Shown here: positions 21,169 to 29,716 of the stretch, in pieces
Numbering within the stretch: the stretch's first letter is position 1
How the letters are laid out: every line of letters begins with the position of its first letter
Origin: Cystobacter fuscus DSM 2262
Lineage (GTDB): Bacteria > Myxococcota > Myxococcia > Myxococcales > Myxococcaceae
Direction: 5' to 3'
Length of the DNA stretch: 64,000 nt
Assembly: GCF_000335475.2 (NCBI RefSeq)
Contig: NZ_ANAH02000049.1
Coordinates: forward strand, 21,344 to 85,343
The notes under the pieces: model-generated
Seen by the model: the letters and a program-made list of their open reading frames with translations, nothing else
Database searches by the model: none
Told to the model about the DNA's origin: nothing
Made by a program: the position numbers and the translations under genes

Positions 21169-24100
21169 ATGTCCATGCCGTGGCCTCGCTGGCCCCTGCT
21201 CCTCGCCTCGTTGGTGGCGGGGCCTTCCCTGGCGGCGGGCGGAAGACTCGCCTCCGTCTCCCCAACCACCCTGCTCCAGTTGCGCGCCCGTGAACCCTCG
21301 CGCGCGGCGGAGTCGCTCTCGCTGTTGAAGGCCCAGAGCGGACAGCTCGGTCTGAGCGGGCGGGATGAGTTCCGCATGTCGAGCGTCCAGACGGACAGCT
21401 TCGGCCTCACGCATACCCGCTTCCAGCAGTTGCACGAGGGCATTCCGGTATGGGGCGCCGTGGCCATCACCCACCTGGATCCCTCCGGCCGCGGCCTGAC
21501 GGTGACGAAGGAAGGCGTGCGCCCGCATATCCGCGTGAGCACGCGTCCCGTGGTGGACGCGGCGAGCGCGGCGGCCCTGGCCCTGCTCGAGGTGCGCCCG
21601 CTCGGTCTGCCCACGAAGCAGCCTGGCACCCAGCTCGTCATCTATCCCGAGGTGAAGCGCGTGGGTCCTCCGGTCGGCAAGCGCCGCCTGCGGCTCAACG
21701 CGGAGGACATCCAGGAGGAGGTGGTGGGCTACCGCCTCGCCTGGCACGTGCACACCGTGCTGGACAACACCCAGGACGGTGTCAAGCAGACGGACTTCCT
21801 GCTCGATGCCCGCACGGGTAGGGTCCTCAAGCGGTGGAACTCGCTGCAGACGGCGTCCGCGGTGGGAACGGGCCGCTCGCAATACAGCGGCGACGTGAAG
21901 CTCGACGTCTTCCAGAAAGCGGACGGCAGCTACGAGCTGCGTGACACGACGCGCACCTATGGCGAGGGCCTGCGCACGTACGACGTCAATCACGCCGACA
22001 TCTACAACGGCGAGAAGCCGTCACCCGTGCTGTACCAGGACAAGGACAACCTCTGGGGTGACGGGCAGAACTTCGATCCGAGCGCCGACACCCTGAGCGA
22101 GAACGGCCAGACGGCGGCCGTGGACGCGCACTTTGGCCTGCAGGCCACGTGGGACTACTACCAGAAGATCCACAACCGCTTCGGCATCGACAACGCGGGC
22201 ACGCCGACCTTCAACTACGTGCACGTCGGCGCGGGCATGGACAATGCCTTCTGGGACGGCGACTGCTTCTGCATGAACTACGGCGACGGCACCTATCCGG
22301 AACCGTATGGCTTCAAGTCCGTGGTGTCGCTCGACGTCGCGGGCCACGAGCTGAGCCACGGCGTCATGTCCCAGACCGCCGCGCTCATCTACTCGGGGGA
22401 GCCCGGCGGACTGAACGAGGCCAACTCCGACATCTTCGGCACCATGACGGAGTTCTGGGTCCGCGGCGGCCAGGGCGACACCATTGGTGACACGGGCGGC
22501 GACTGGACCATCGGCGAGCAGCTCAGCGACTCCCCGTTGCGTTATATGTACAAGCCGAGCCTGGACGGCGCCAGCGAGGACGCCTGGTCTCCTGGCCTCG
22601 ACGCCATCGACGTCCACTACAGCAGTGGCCCGATGAACCGCGCCTTCTTCTTCCTGTCCCAGGGCGCGCAATCGGCGGCGACGCCGAATGACTACTCGAG
22701 CCGGTACCTGCCCGACGGCATGACGGGCATCGGCAACGACAAGGCGGCGGCCATCTGGTACCGCGCCATCACCGCCTACCTGACCCCCGCCAGCAACTAC
22801 GTGGCGGCCCGCACGGCCTCGCTCCGGGCGGCGGCGGATCTCCACGGCAGCGGCTCCCAGGAGTATCGCGCCGTGCAGAACGCCTTCGCCGCCATCAACG
22901 TGGGCTACAGCGCGAGCACCTATGACGATCTCACGCCGCCCACGGCGACCCTGAGCCTGGCGGGCAGCGCGCCCATGCTGCGCTTCAACGCGGTGGCCGC
23001 GGACAACATCGGCGTGACGCGCGTGGAGTTCTATGTCGACGGCGTCCTCACGAGCAGCGACGACACGCAGCCCTTCGCGCTCAGGCTCGACACCACCCAG
23101 GTGGACCCTGGCACGCACCAGGTGGTGGCCAGGGCCATCGATCTGGCCGGCAACGCGGGCGCTTCGGCTCCCATCGGCTTCACCGTGACCCAGAGCTTCT
23201 CGCAGCTCCTGCACGATCCTGGCTTCGAGAAGGGCGGAGAGGACTGGGTCCAGGAGCCGGCGGACAGCGACTATCCCATCATCGTCTATTCCTCCACCCG
23301 GGCCCATACGGGCTATGGCTACGCCGTCTTCAACGGCTACGGCTCGAGCGCCGTGGACCGCATCTCCCAGCAGGTCACCCTCCCCGCCGATACCCAGACG
23401 GCCGCGTTGACCTTCTATCTCACCGTCCTCACCGATGACCTCGGCACCCAGGCCCAGGACACCCTGGCGGTGCAGGTGCGTGACACCCAGGGCAACCTGC
23501 TCGAGCAGCCCGCGAGCTGGTCCAACGTCGACTCGACGCTCGGCTGGGTGCAGGTGAGTCTCGATCTGACCCGGTTCGCGGGCCAGACGGTGCAGTTGCA
23601 CTTCGTGGGCACCGAGAACGACGATGGTTTCGCCAGCCTGTTCCAGCTCGATGACCTCGCGCTGCGGGTCCTCACCCGCCCCGACACCGAGACGCCGTTC
23701 GTGAGGGCCGGCGTCGCGACCGACCCGGAGAGCGGCCGGGTGGCCTTGCTGGGACACGTGTGGGACAACGGCTTCGTCAATGCCGTCGAGCTGTTCGTGG
23801 ATGGCGCGTCGCAGGGCTCCGTGTCCACGACGTTCGCGAAGACCCTGAGCGCCGGCGCGCTGGGAGATGGCCTCCACGCGCTCGTGGTCAAGACCACGGA
23901 CGCGGCGGGCAACACGAGCACGTCCGATCACTATCCGTTCTACGTCGAGCGCGCCCGCGGGCAGGTGGTGCAGAACCCCGACTTCGAACTCTATGACCCC
24001 GATAAGAATCATGCCGAAGGGTGGACCCTCGAGACGCCGTACCCCGAGAGCAACGGCGTCCTCGAGAACTTCCTCCTGGCGTATTCAGGATGGAACCTCG

Positions 24101-25422
24101 TCCTGTTCGGCCACGACGATGGCCCCAACACGTCGACCCTGAGGCAGACCGTCACCCTCCCCGCGGACACCGAGTCGGCCGTCTACAGCTTCTGGCTGTG
24201 GGTGGAGAGCACCGCCTTCTCCGACAACGTGGCCCATCACACGTTCACCGCGAAGGTCCGCGACGTCAACGGCAACGACTTGAAGACGCTGGAGGTCATC
24301 TCGAACCTGGACGGCACCCCCTACTACGCCGAGCACCGTTATGACTTGAGCGAGTTCAAGGGGCAGACGATCCAGCTCTTCTTCGAGTCCAACCTGGAGG
24401 AGCCCCCCGAGGATCCGATCAACGGCTACACGTATTTCGTGCTCGATGACGTCTACCTGGAGGTGTCGAGCACTCCAGACATCCAGGCCCCCTCGCTCGA
24501 CGCGCGCGTGCGTGGCGACTCCGGTACGCGGGTCCAGCTCTCCGCCAACGTGAGCGACAACACGTGGACGGCGAAGCTCGAGTTCTTCGTGGATGGCACC
24601 CCGGTGGCCACCTTCACCGACCCCAACGGCGAGTACACGAGTCCGTTCGACACGTCCGCGCTCACCAACGGGCAGCACGAGTTCATGGCCAAGGCCACGG
24701 ATCGGGCGGGCAACGGGACGTCGGTCAAGGTGCCCTTCACCGTGAACGTGGTGAACGACACGACGCCCCCGACCGTCAGCGCGGCCGTGGAGGGCGAGCA
24801 CGAGACGACGGTGTTCACGGCCTCCGCCACCGACGACACGGGTGTCACGGTCGTGGAGTTCTACGTGGATGGCGTCTTCCAGGGCCGCGTCCAGGAGGCG
24901 CCGTACCGGCTGCCCTTCAGCACCCTGCCCCTGGCGCCCGGCGAGCACACCCTCAAGGCGGTGGCCTTGGATGCCTACGGCAACTCCGCCTCGGCCACGG
25001 CTCCCTTCACGCGCGCCGGCCCGCTGCTGTCCTCCACGCGGCTCTTCGTGCCAGTGGACGGCACGTACGACCTGAGCTCCCTGCTGACCCAGGGAGCGAA
25101 CCCGCTGCTGCTCTGGAACGTGCAGGAGGGCCGCATCTGCGGAACCGTCTCCTCGACGGGCGTCTACACGGCGCCGGCCGCGCCCGGCCTCTGCCACGTG
25201 CTCATCACCCACAAGCAGGACGCCCGCTCGAGCGCCCGGGTGGACGTGCGCGTCTACACCGCGGATCTCAACGGGGATCGTGTCGTGGACGGTGAGGACC
25301 TGGCACGCCTCGCCCAGAGCTGGGGCACCCGCGCTTCCTCCACGACGACCGCGGACCTCGATGCGAGTGGCTCCGTGGACGACTCCGACGTCACCCTCTT
25401 CCTCAGCCAGTTCGGACGCTAA
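21169..25422 (+). CDS. Secreted M4 (thermolysin-like) metalloprotease with Ig/jelly-roll modules and C-terminal dockerin-like domain
   Basis: A 1417-aa secreted zinc endopeptidase. It has a signal peptide (residues 1-22), an FTP/PepSY-type propeptide (about 30-220) and an M4 catalytic domain with HELSH at 393-397 and the third zinc ligand Glu417 (GGLNEANSD). Next come alternating modules: Ig-like units near 589, 845, 1103 and 1196, each with a V-E-F/L-x-V-D-G core, and two jelly-roll domains of carbohydrate-binding type near 676-840 and 929-1100. An Ig unit at 1287 resembles those of the next gene. The last 52 residues hold two EF-hand-like loops (DLNGDRVVDGED and DLDASGSVDDSD), each followed by a hydrophobic helix, which is the dockerin type I layout. 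The ATG at 21169 is preferred to the GTG at 21160. The next gene starts 3 bp after the stop. Confidence 0.93.
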   Translation: MSMPWPRWPLLLASLVAGPSLAAGGRLASVSPTTLLQLRAREPSRAAESLSLLKAQSGQLGLSGRDEFRMSSVQTDSFGLTHTRFQQLHEGIPVWGAVAITHLDPSGRGLTVTKEGVRPHIRVSTRPVVDAASAAALALLEVRPLGLPTKQPGTQLVIYPEVKRVGPPVGKRRLRLNAEDIQEEVVGYRLAWHVHTVLDNTQDGVKQTDFLLDARTGRVLKRWNSLQTASAVGTGRSQYSGDVKLDVFQKADGSYELRDTTRTYGEGLRTYDVNHADIYNGEKPSPVLYQDKDNLWGDGQNFDPSADTLSENGQTAAVDAHFGLQATWDYYQKIHNRFGIDNAGTPTFNYVHVGAGMDNAFWDGDCFCMNYGDGTYPEPYGFKSVVSLDVAGHELSHGVMSQTAALIYSGEPGGLNEANSDIFGTMTEFWVRGGQGDTIGDTGGDWTIGEQLSDSPLRYMYKPSLDGASEDAWSPGLDAIDVHYSSGPMNRAFFFLSQGAQSAATPNDYSSRYLPDGMTGIGNDKAAAIWYRAITAYLTPASNYVAARTASLRAAADLHGSGSQEYRAVQNAFAAINVGYSASTYDDLTPPTATLSLAGSAPMLRFNAVAADNIGVTRVEFYVDGVLTSSDDTQPFALRLDTTQVDPGTHQVVARAIDLAGNAGASAPIGFTVTQSFSQLLHDPGFEKGGEDWVQEPADSDYPIIVYSSTRAHTGYGYAVFNGYGSSAVDRISQQVTLPADTQTAALTFYLTVLTDDLGTQAQDTLAVQVRDTQGNLLEQPASWSNVDSTLGWVQVSLDLTRFAGQTVQLHFVGTENDDGFASLFQLDDLALRVLTRPDTETPFVRAGVATDPESGRVALLGHVWDNGFVNAVELFVDGASQGSVSTTFAKTLSAGALGDGLHALVVKTTDAAGNTSTSDHYPFYVERARGQVVQNPDFELYDPDKNHAEGWTLETPYPESNGVLENFLLAYSGWNLVLFGHDDGPNTSTLRQTVTLPADTESAVYSFWLWVESTAFSDNVAHHTFTAKVRDVNGNDLKTLEVISNLDGTPYYAEHRYDLSEFKGQTIQLFFESNLEEPPEDPINGYTYFVLDDVYLEVSSTPDIQAPSLDARVRGDSGTRVQLSANVSDNTWTAKLEFFVDGTPVATFTDPNGEYTSPFDTSALTNGQHEFMAKATDRAGNGTSVKVPFTVNVVNDTTPPTVSAAVEGEHETTVFTASATDDTGVTVVEFYVDGVFQGRVQEAPYRLPFSTLPLAPGEHTLKAVALDAYGNSASATAPFTRAGPLLSSTRLFVPVDGTYDLSSLLTQGANPLLLWNVQEGRICGTVSSTGVYTAPAAPGLCHVLITHKQDARSSARVDVRVYTADLNGDRVVDGEDLARLAQSWGTRASSTTTADLDASGSVDDSDVTLFLSQFGR

Positions 25423-25425
25423 CCC

Positions 25426-26721
25426 ATGAAAACGTTGACCAGGCTCATTGTTCCGCTGCTGCTCGGAGCGCTCGCCGCGTGCGGTGACAAGCCCACGCCC
25501 GGCACGGGGCCCGTGACCGTCTCGCCCAAGAGCATCACCGTGAAGGCCGGGGAGTCCACGACCTTCACCGCCTCCGTCGAGGGCACCCAGGAGCCGAGGA
25601 TCCTCTGGAGCGTGGAGGGCGAGTCCTCGGGCACCATCACCAGCACGGGCGTCTACACCGCGCCCGCCCAGGCCGGCACCTACACGGTGGTGGCCACCAA
25701 CGCGCTGGACACCACGAAGAAGGACACGGCCGAGGTCACCGTCGCCCCGGTCATCCACGTCACCCTCACGCCGACGTCCGCCACGGTGCTCACCGGCGGC
25801 AGTGTCACCTTCACCGCCGAGGTGACGGGGGCCCCGGACACCTCGGTCACCTGGTCCATCCAGGAGGGCGACGCGGGCGGCACCATCACCCGCACGGGCG
25901 TCTACACCGCGCCCGCGCAGGGCGGCACCTTCACCGTGGTGGCCACCAGCGTGGCGGATCCCACGAAGAAGGCCGAGGCCCGGGTGACGGTGAGCGCGAT
26001 CATCGTCGAGGTGTCTCCCGGAACGGCGACGAGCGCACCGGGCGGCACCACGACGTTCACCGCGACCGTCAAGGGCCACACCACCCAGGCGGTGTCCTGG
26101 AGCGTGGAGGGCGACGCGGGCGGCACCATCACCAGCACGGGCGTCTACACCGCGCCCTCGCGTCCGGGCACCTTCACCGTGGTGGCCACGAGCGTGGCGG
26201 ACCCCACGAAGAAGGGCACCGCCACCGTCACCGTGCCGGCCGCCCAGGCCGGTGGCTACACCAACCCTCCGGGCACGGACGGCTGGCGGCTGGTGAAGAA
26301 CACGAGCGCCTCCTCGGGCAACCACCTCGTGCTGGATCTGCTCGGCCCCACGCGCCAGTCCGGCCGCGGCGTGGCCCTGACGCTCTCCGTGGACGCGGCC
26401 CGGGCGGACTGGGCCCGGGTGTCCTCGTCGGACACCGAGTACGTCACCAACGGGTTGTTCTCGCTCGGTGACGAGCCGCGGCTGCTCAAGGGCGCCGCCA
26501 AGGACGGCACGCTGCGGGTGGGCGTGTTCCAGAAGGGCACGAGCGGCCCGGCCACCCAGTACACCGGCGCGCTGGTGTCGGTGGCGGTGGACGTGAAGCT
26601 CGATCCCTCGCTGCCCGCCGGCACGCGCATCCCCCTGTCCGTCGTCAAGGCCCAGGCCCTGACGGCGACGGGTGACTTGCGCGACATCGACGTCGCCGTG
26701 GGCGTGCTCGCCACCGAGTAG
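25426..26721 (+). CDS. Lipoprotein with three Ig-like repeats and a C-terminal beta domain, possibly cohesin-like
   Basis: A 431-aa lipoprotein with lipobox LAAC and lipidation Cys19. Three Ig-like (BIG2-type) repeats occupy about residues 28-108, 109-190 and 191-270. Each carries the hallmark G-T-I-T-x-T-G-V-Y-T-A-P followed by GTFTVVATS. The C-terminal 145 residues form a different, predicted beta-rich domain (VALTLSVDAAR, GTLRVGVFQKG, ALVSVAVDVKLD, GTRIPLSVVKAQA). The strand order and the ending fit a cohesin-type beta-sandwich, but similarity is weak by eye. The gene is 3 bp downstream of the dockerin-ended protease, so the pair is one operon. The known role of cohesins is to bind dockerins, so this protein may hold the protease at the cell surface. 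Confidence 0.85.
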   Translation: MKTLTRLIVPLLLGALAACGDKPTPGTGPVTVSPKSITVKAGESTTFTASVEGTQEPRILWSVEGESSGTITSTGVYTAPAQAGTYTVVATNALDTTKKDTAEVTVAPVIHVTLTPTSATVLTGGSVTFTAEVTGAPDTSVTWSIQEGDAGGTITRTGVYTAPAQGGTFTVVATSVADPTKKAEARVTVSAIIVEVSPGTATSAPGGTTTFTATVKGHTTQAVSWSVEGDAGGTITSTGVYTAPSRPGTFTVVATSVADPTKKGTATVTVPAAQAGGYTNPPGTDGWRLVKNTSASSGNHLVLDLLGPTRQSGRGVALTLSVDAARADWARVSSSDTEYVTNGLFSLGDEPRLLKGAAKDGTLRVGVFQKGTSGPATQYTGALVSVAVDVKLDPSLPAGTRIPLSVVKAQALTATGDLRDIDVAVGVLATE

Positions 26722-26741
26722 TCCCGGGCACCCGGCTGTCG

Positions 26742-26778
26742 CGACGGCGGTCCTCCCCACCCGGGAGGGCCGCCGTCG
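26742..26778. terminator. Strong bidirectional terminator hairpin
   Basis: CGACGGCGG (26742-26750) pairs with CCGCCGTCG (26770-26778). The stem continues inward with CCTCCC against GGGAGG after one mismatch, so it is about 15 bp long with a short loop. It separates the convergent lipoprotein and WbuC-type genes. Confidence 0.75.
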
Positions 26779-26820
26779 TCGTTTCCGGCCCACGTGAGCC
26801 CCGGTGGCACGAAGGGCCTG

Positions 26821-27345
26821 CTACGGGTAGCGCCGCTGGTACTCCTCGCGCAGCCGGGCCAGGTAGCTCGCGGCCTCGGCAGTGCCCTCCTCGGGCGCCC
26901 AGGGAGCGAAGGTCTTGTCGTTGGCGGGTGCATAGGGCCCGTTCTTCACCTCGAAGAGCACCGTGTCCGGCGCGAGGGCCACGAGCCCGTGGAAGATGCC
27001 CGCGGCCAGGTCCACCCCGAACCGCTCGCCCCCGGCCTCCAATGACAGACAATCGCGCACGCGGCCATCCTCCTCGAAGGTGAAGAAGGCCAGCGCGCCG
27101 CGCAGCACCACCCAGGCCTCGGCCTTCGGTGGCTCCAGGTGCCGGTGCGGCCGCACGTAGCTGTCTGGCTGGATGACATTGAACATCCGGTGCAGCGGCT
27201 CATCCTCCTGCTTGTGCAAGGGGAGGATGATGCGTCGCCGGGGGCTCGTCCGGGAGGACTCGGTGACGTCCTCGACCAGGGAGCGAGTGAGGACCACCAG
27301 CTCACCCGCGGGCGCATCCAGGGCACGTCGATAGGAAGAACTCAT
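26821..27345 (-). CDS. WbuC-family cupin metalloprotein
   Basis: A 174-aa single-domain cupin. The metal-binding motif PHRHLEPPKAEAWVVLRG and the following FFTFEEDGRVRDC match the WbuC family, found near lipopolysaccharide and O-antigen genes and of unknown reaction. The N-terminal segment (RRIILPLHKQEDEPLHRMFNVIQP) is also as in that family. The start at 27345 is chosen because the family begins there and CGGAG lies upstream; the open frame continues further 5' in a proline-rich stretch. No polysaccharide genes surround it here. Confidence 0.85.
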   Translation of the reverse strand: MSSSYRRALDAPAGELVVLTRSLVEDVTESSRTSPRRRIILPLHKQEDEPLHRMFNVIQPDSYVRPHRHLEPPKAEAWVVLRGALAFFTFEEDGRVRDCLSLEAGGERFGVDLAAGIFHGLVALAPDTVLFEVKNGPYAPANDKTFAPWAPEEGTAEAASYLARLREEYQRRYP

Positions 27346-27431
27346 GACTCCGAGCGGAGCACAGGAGCATGGCGAGCGTCCAGGACGCGCGGGCGAGCCA
27401 GCTCCAGTGCCCCGCGGGAGCTCTGCCCGGC

Positions 27432-27884
27432 TCAGTCGAGGCGAAAGCCGGTGGGCGCGCGCGGCTCCTGGCGGCGGTACATGTCGAGGTAGAGCGTCAC
27501 CGGCTTCTCCAGGCCCTCGTACGTCACCTCGTACATGTCGAGCAGGCCGCCGCCAAAAGGCAGGGAGGAATCCTTGAAGCCGCAGCAACTGCCGAGCCGC
27601 TCGAAGCTCAGCGGCTGCCCCTCGGGACCACGCAGGTACCTCAGGAACTCATGCTCGCCCGAGGGCCCTCCGCCGACCTTGATGGGATCCTCCGGCGTGT
27701 AGCCATAGCCCGAAGGCGCCGGCGTCTCCCCTGGGGCGGCGGGTGTCCGCGCAACGGCTTCGATCACGGGAGCACCCGCCTCCACGCCCCCCTCTCCCTG
27801 GCGCATCGTGGCGGACGAGCTGGCACAACCGGAGGACAGCATCCACAAGACACTGCAGCGGAACGCGGCGCGAATCATGAGCAT
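27432..27884 (-). CDS. Small lipoprotein of a conserved uncharacterised family
   Basis: A 150-aa protein with a signal sequence and lipobox LSSGC near residue 20. After a low-complexity spacer rich in Ala, Pro and Gly comes a conserved-looking domain starting GYGYTPEDPIKVGG, then FLRYLRGPEGQPLSFERLGSCCGF, LLDMYEVTYEGL and LYLDMYR. This layout resembles lipoproteins often annotated by mistake as an aldolase. No catalytic residues are recognised. An 18-bp palindrome lies 16 bp upstream of the start codon. Confidence 0.8.
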   Translation of the reverse strand: MLMIRAAFRCSVLWMLSSGCASSSATMRQGEGGVEAGAPVIEAVARTPAAPGETPAPSGYGYTPEDPIKVGGGPSGEHEFLRYLRGPEGQPLSFERLGSCCGFKDSSLPFGGGLLDMYEVTYEGLEKPVTLYLDMYRRQEPRAPTGFRLD

Positions 27885-27899
27885 CCCCCCATCCTAACT

Positions 27900-27917
27900 G
27901 TCTGACACATGTCAGAC
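27900..27917. promoter_or_regulatory. 18-bp palindrome upstream of the small lipoprotein gene
   Basis: GTCTGACA-CA-TGTCAGAC is a perfect 8-bp inverted repeat with a 2-bp spacer. It lies 16 to 33 bp upstream of the minus-strand start at 27884, where an operator could sit. It is not followed by a T-run. Confidence 0.45.
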
Positions 27918-27957
27918 GGCGGCGTCGCGCAGCCAGGTGGCGCCCGTGGGGGTGACC
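27912..27957 (-). pseudogene. 46-bp copy of the 3' end of the M24 peptidase gene
   Basis: The sequence TCAGAC-G-GCGGCGTCGCG and onward matches 36145-36190, the last 15 codons and stop of the M24 peptidase gene, with about 2 mismatches. On the minus strand it still encodes VTPTGATWLRDAAV and a stop. The match begins inside the palindrome and ends abruptly. Confidence 0.7.
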
Positions 27958-27991
27958 GCGGGTCCACGAGGCCCCCTCGCGGCTGGCCGGA

Positions 27992-29716
27992 CTACGGCAA
28001 CAGGACCTTCGCGGGGGCGCATTCGCCCGAGGTCACCTGGTCATTGCCCCTCTGCCGGGGACCGCCGCCCCAACCCCAGACGGTGCCATCCGTGAGGAAG
28101 GCGTGGGCATACCTGTCGCCGATGCTCACCCCCGCCACGCCCGTCAGGCCGAGCGCGGCCGGGACCCTGCCGTAGTTCACCTCCGCGCTCTGGCAGGTCG
28201 CATGGGAGGACAGGTCACCCCAGGTCCAGGCCTTGCCCTGGGTGCGATCCAACGCCACCGCATGGCTCGGGCCCGCGAAGAGGGAGATGGACCCCGACGC
28301 CCACTGATAGGTCCGCGTGGGCGTCCTGTAATAGCTGGTGGTGTCCCCCAGGGGTCCAACTCCCCAGCCCCACAGCTCCCGGGTGCCGCGAATCGCCAGG
28401 GAGAAGGCATGGCCCGCGGCAATGGACGTCACGCCCGACAGGCCCGGAAGCTTCCTGGGGACGGGACTCGAGTCGATCGAGTCATCTCCGAGGCACCCCA
28501 TCACATTGGTACCCCAGACCCACACCGTGCCGTCGCTCTTGAGCGCCAGGGAGTGCGACCGTCCCGCGGCGACGGCGGTCACCTGGGTGAGGCCCGCCAC
28601 CTGCACGGGGAGGGTCCGGCTGACGCCCGTGCCATCGCCGAGCTGACGGTCGCCGTTCTCGCCCCAGGCCCACACCGTGCCGTCGCTCTTGAGCGCGAGG
28701 ACGTGATGGATGCCCATGGCCAGCGCCGTCACGCCCGTCAAGCCAGGCACCTGGGCGGGCGTCTTGCTGGGGGTGGTGCCTCCGTTGCCCTGGAGACCAT
28801 AGTCACTGCTCCCCCACGTCCACACGGTCCCATCCGTGCGCAGCGCCAGGGACGTCCCGTTTATCGCATGGACGGACTTGACGCCGGGCAGAAGCGGACC
28901 CTGCACGGGAAGGGTGCTGCCGAACTGCCCGACCGCATCTCCCAACTGAGAGTAGTAGTTGTCGCCCCAGCCCCAGAGCGTCCCGTCCGCGCGCAGGGCG
29001 AGTGAATAGTCGAAGCCCGCCGCGACACTGGTGGCCTTCGCGCCGCTCACGTAGGGCGCGGCCGCCATGAAGACCAGATCATCGCGATCATCGTAGGGCC
29101 CGGTGGTGCAGGGACTCGCGACTCCGCCCCGGCGCAGCGCCGCGCGGATGGCCTGCACCCCGGAGCCCGTGGGGACGGTGTAGGAAGCCGTGAGGATCTG
29201 CTCCCAGCCAGTCCCCGTCACCGGCAGCGAGGTGATCAGGGTCCACGAGGGCTGGGTCACGTTCGTGGTGGAGTAGAGGTCCAGGAAGTTGTTCTGCGCA
29301 ATCCGGGGCAGCGAGACCGTCACCTCGATGTTCGCCGTCCGGCCCTGGGTCAACGGCTTCTGGTCCTGGGAGGAGATCCGCACCCGGTCCACCCACTCGC
29401 CGTCCGAGTAGGTGCCCTGGTTTCCATCCACGCACGTTCCGCCCAGGGTGCTGGGTGCGTAATGCTCGACGGCGACTGTCCCGCGCCCCCACAACTCCGG
29501 GCCCGAATCACATTCCGGGGCCAGGTCGTGGCACCTGACGGTCTTGAGCGTGGAATCCAGCATCGCGTGGACAGGCGCCTGGGAGACGCCCAGGGAGCCG
29601 GGTGGCTCCCCCGCTCCCTGACTCATGGACTCCGGCGCGCCACAGGCCACCTGGAGGATACCGCCCAGCAGCCCGGCCCACTTCCACTTCCGACTTCCCT
29701 TCGAACTCGAACGCAT
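27992..29716 (-). CDS. RCC1-repeat lipoprotein
   Basis: A 574-aa secreted protein. The start at 29716 gives a signal peptide with lipobox LQVAC and a ribosome-binding site AGAGGGA. Residues 30-220 contain a domain without clear family. From about 230 to the end there are at least seven RCC1-type beta-propeller repeats, each of the form S-L-A-L-K-S-D-G-T-V-W-x-W-G with VTAVAAG spacing (for example near 260, 310, 360, 412, 465 and 540). RCC1 propellers mediate protein binding; bacterial secreted forms have no defined role. It is the only gene of its strand run before the small lipoprotein gene, separated by the M24 fragment. Confidence 0.9.
   Translation of the reverse strand: MRSSSKGSRKWKWAGLLGGILQVACGAPESMSQGAGEPPGSLGVSQAPVHAMLDSTLKTVRCHDLAPECDSGPELWGRGTVAVEHYAPSTLGGTCVDGNQGTYSDGEWVDRVRISSQDQKPLTQGRTANIEVTVSLPRIAQNNFLDLYSTTNVTQPSWTLITSLPVTGTGWEQILTASYTVPTGSGVQAIRAALRRGGVASPCTTGPYDDRDDLVFMAAAPYVSGAKATSVAAGFDYSLALRADGTLWGWGDNYYSQLGDAVGQFGSTLPVQGPLLPGVKSVHAINGTSLALRTDGTVWTWGSSDYGLQGNGGTTPSKTPAQVPGLTGVTALAMGIHHVLALKSDGTVWAWGENGDRQLGDGTGVSRTLPVQVAGLTQVTAVAAGRSHSLALKSDGTVWVWGTNVMGCLGDDSIDSSPVPRKLPGLSGVTSIAAGHAFSLAIRGTRELWGWGVGPLGDTTSYYRTPTRTYQWASGSISLFAGPSHAVALDRTQGKAWTWGDLSSHATCQSAEVNYGRVPAALGLTGVAGVSIGDRYAHAFLTDGTVWGWGGGPRQRGNDQVTSGECAPAKVLLP

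Noticed and set aside
27912..27957. Second M24 peptidase gene
   Set aside because: Only the last 15 codons are present, with no upstream coding sequence in frame.
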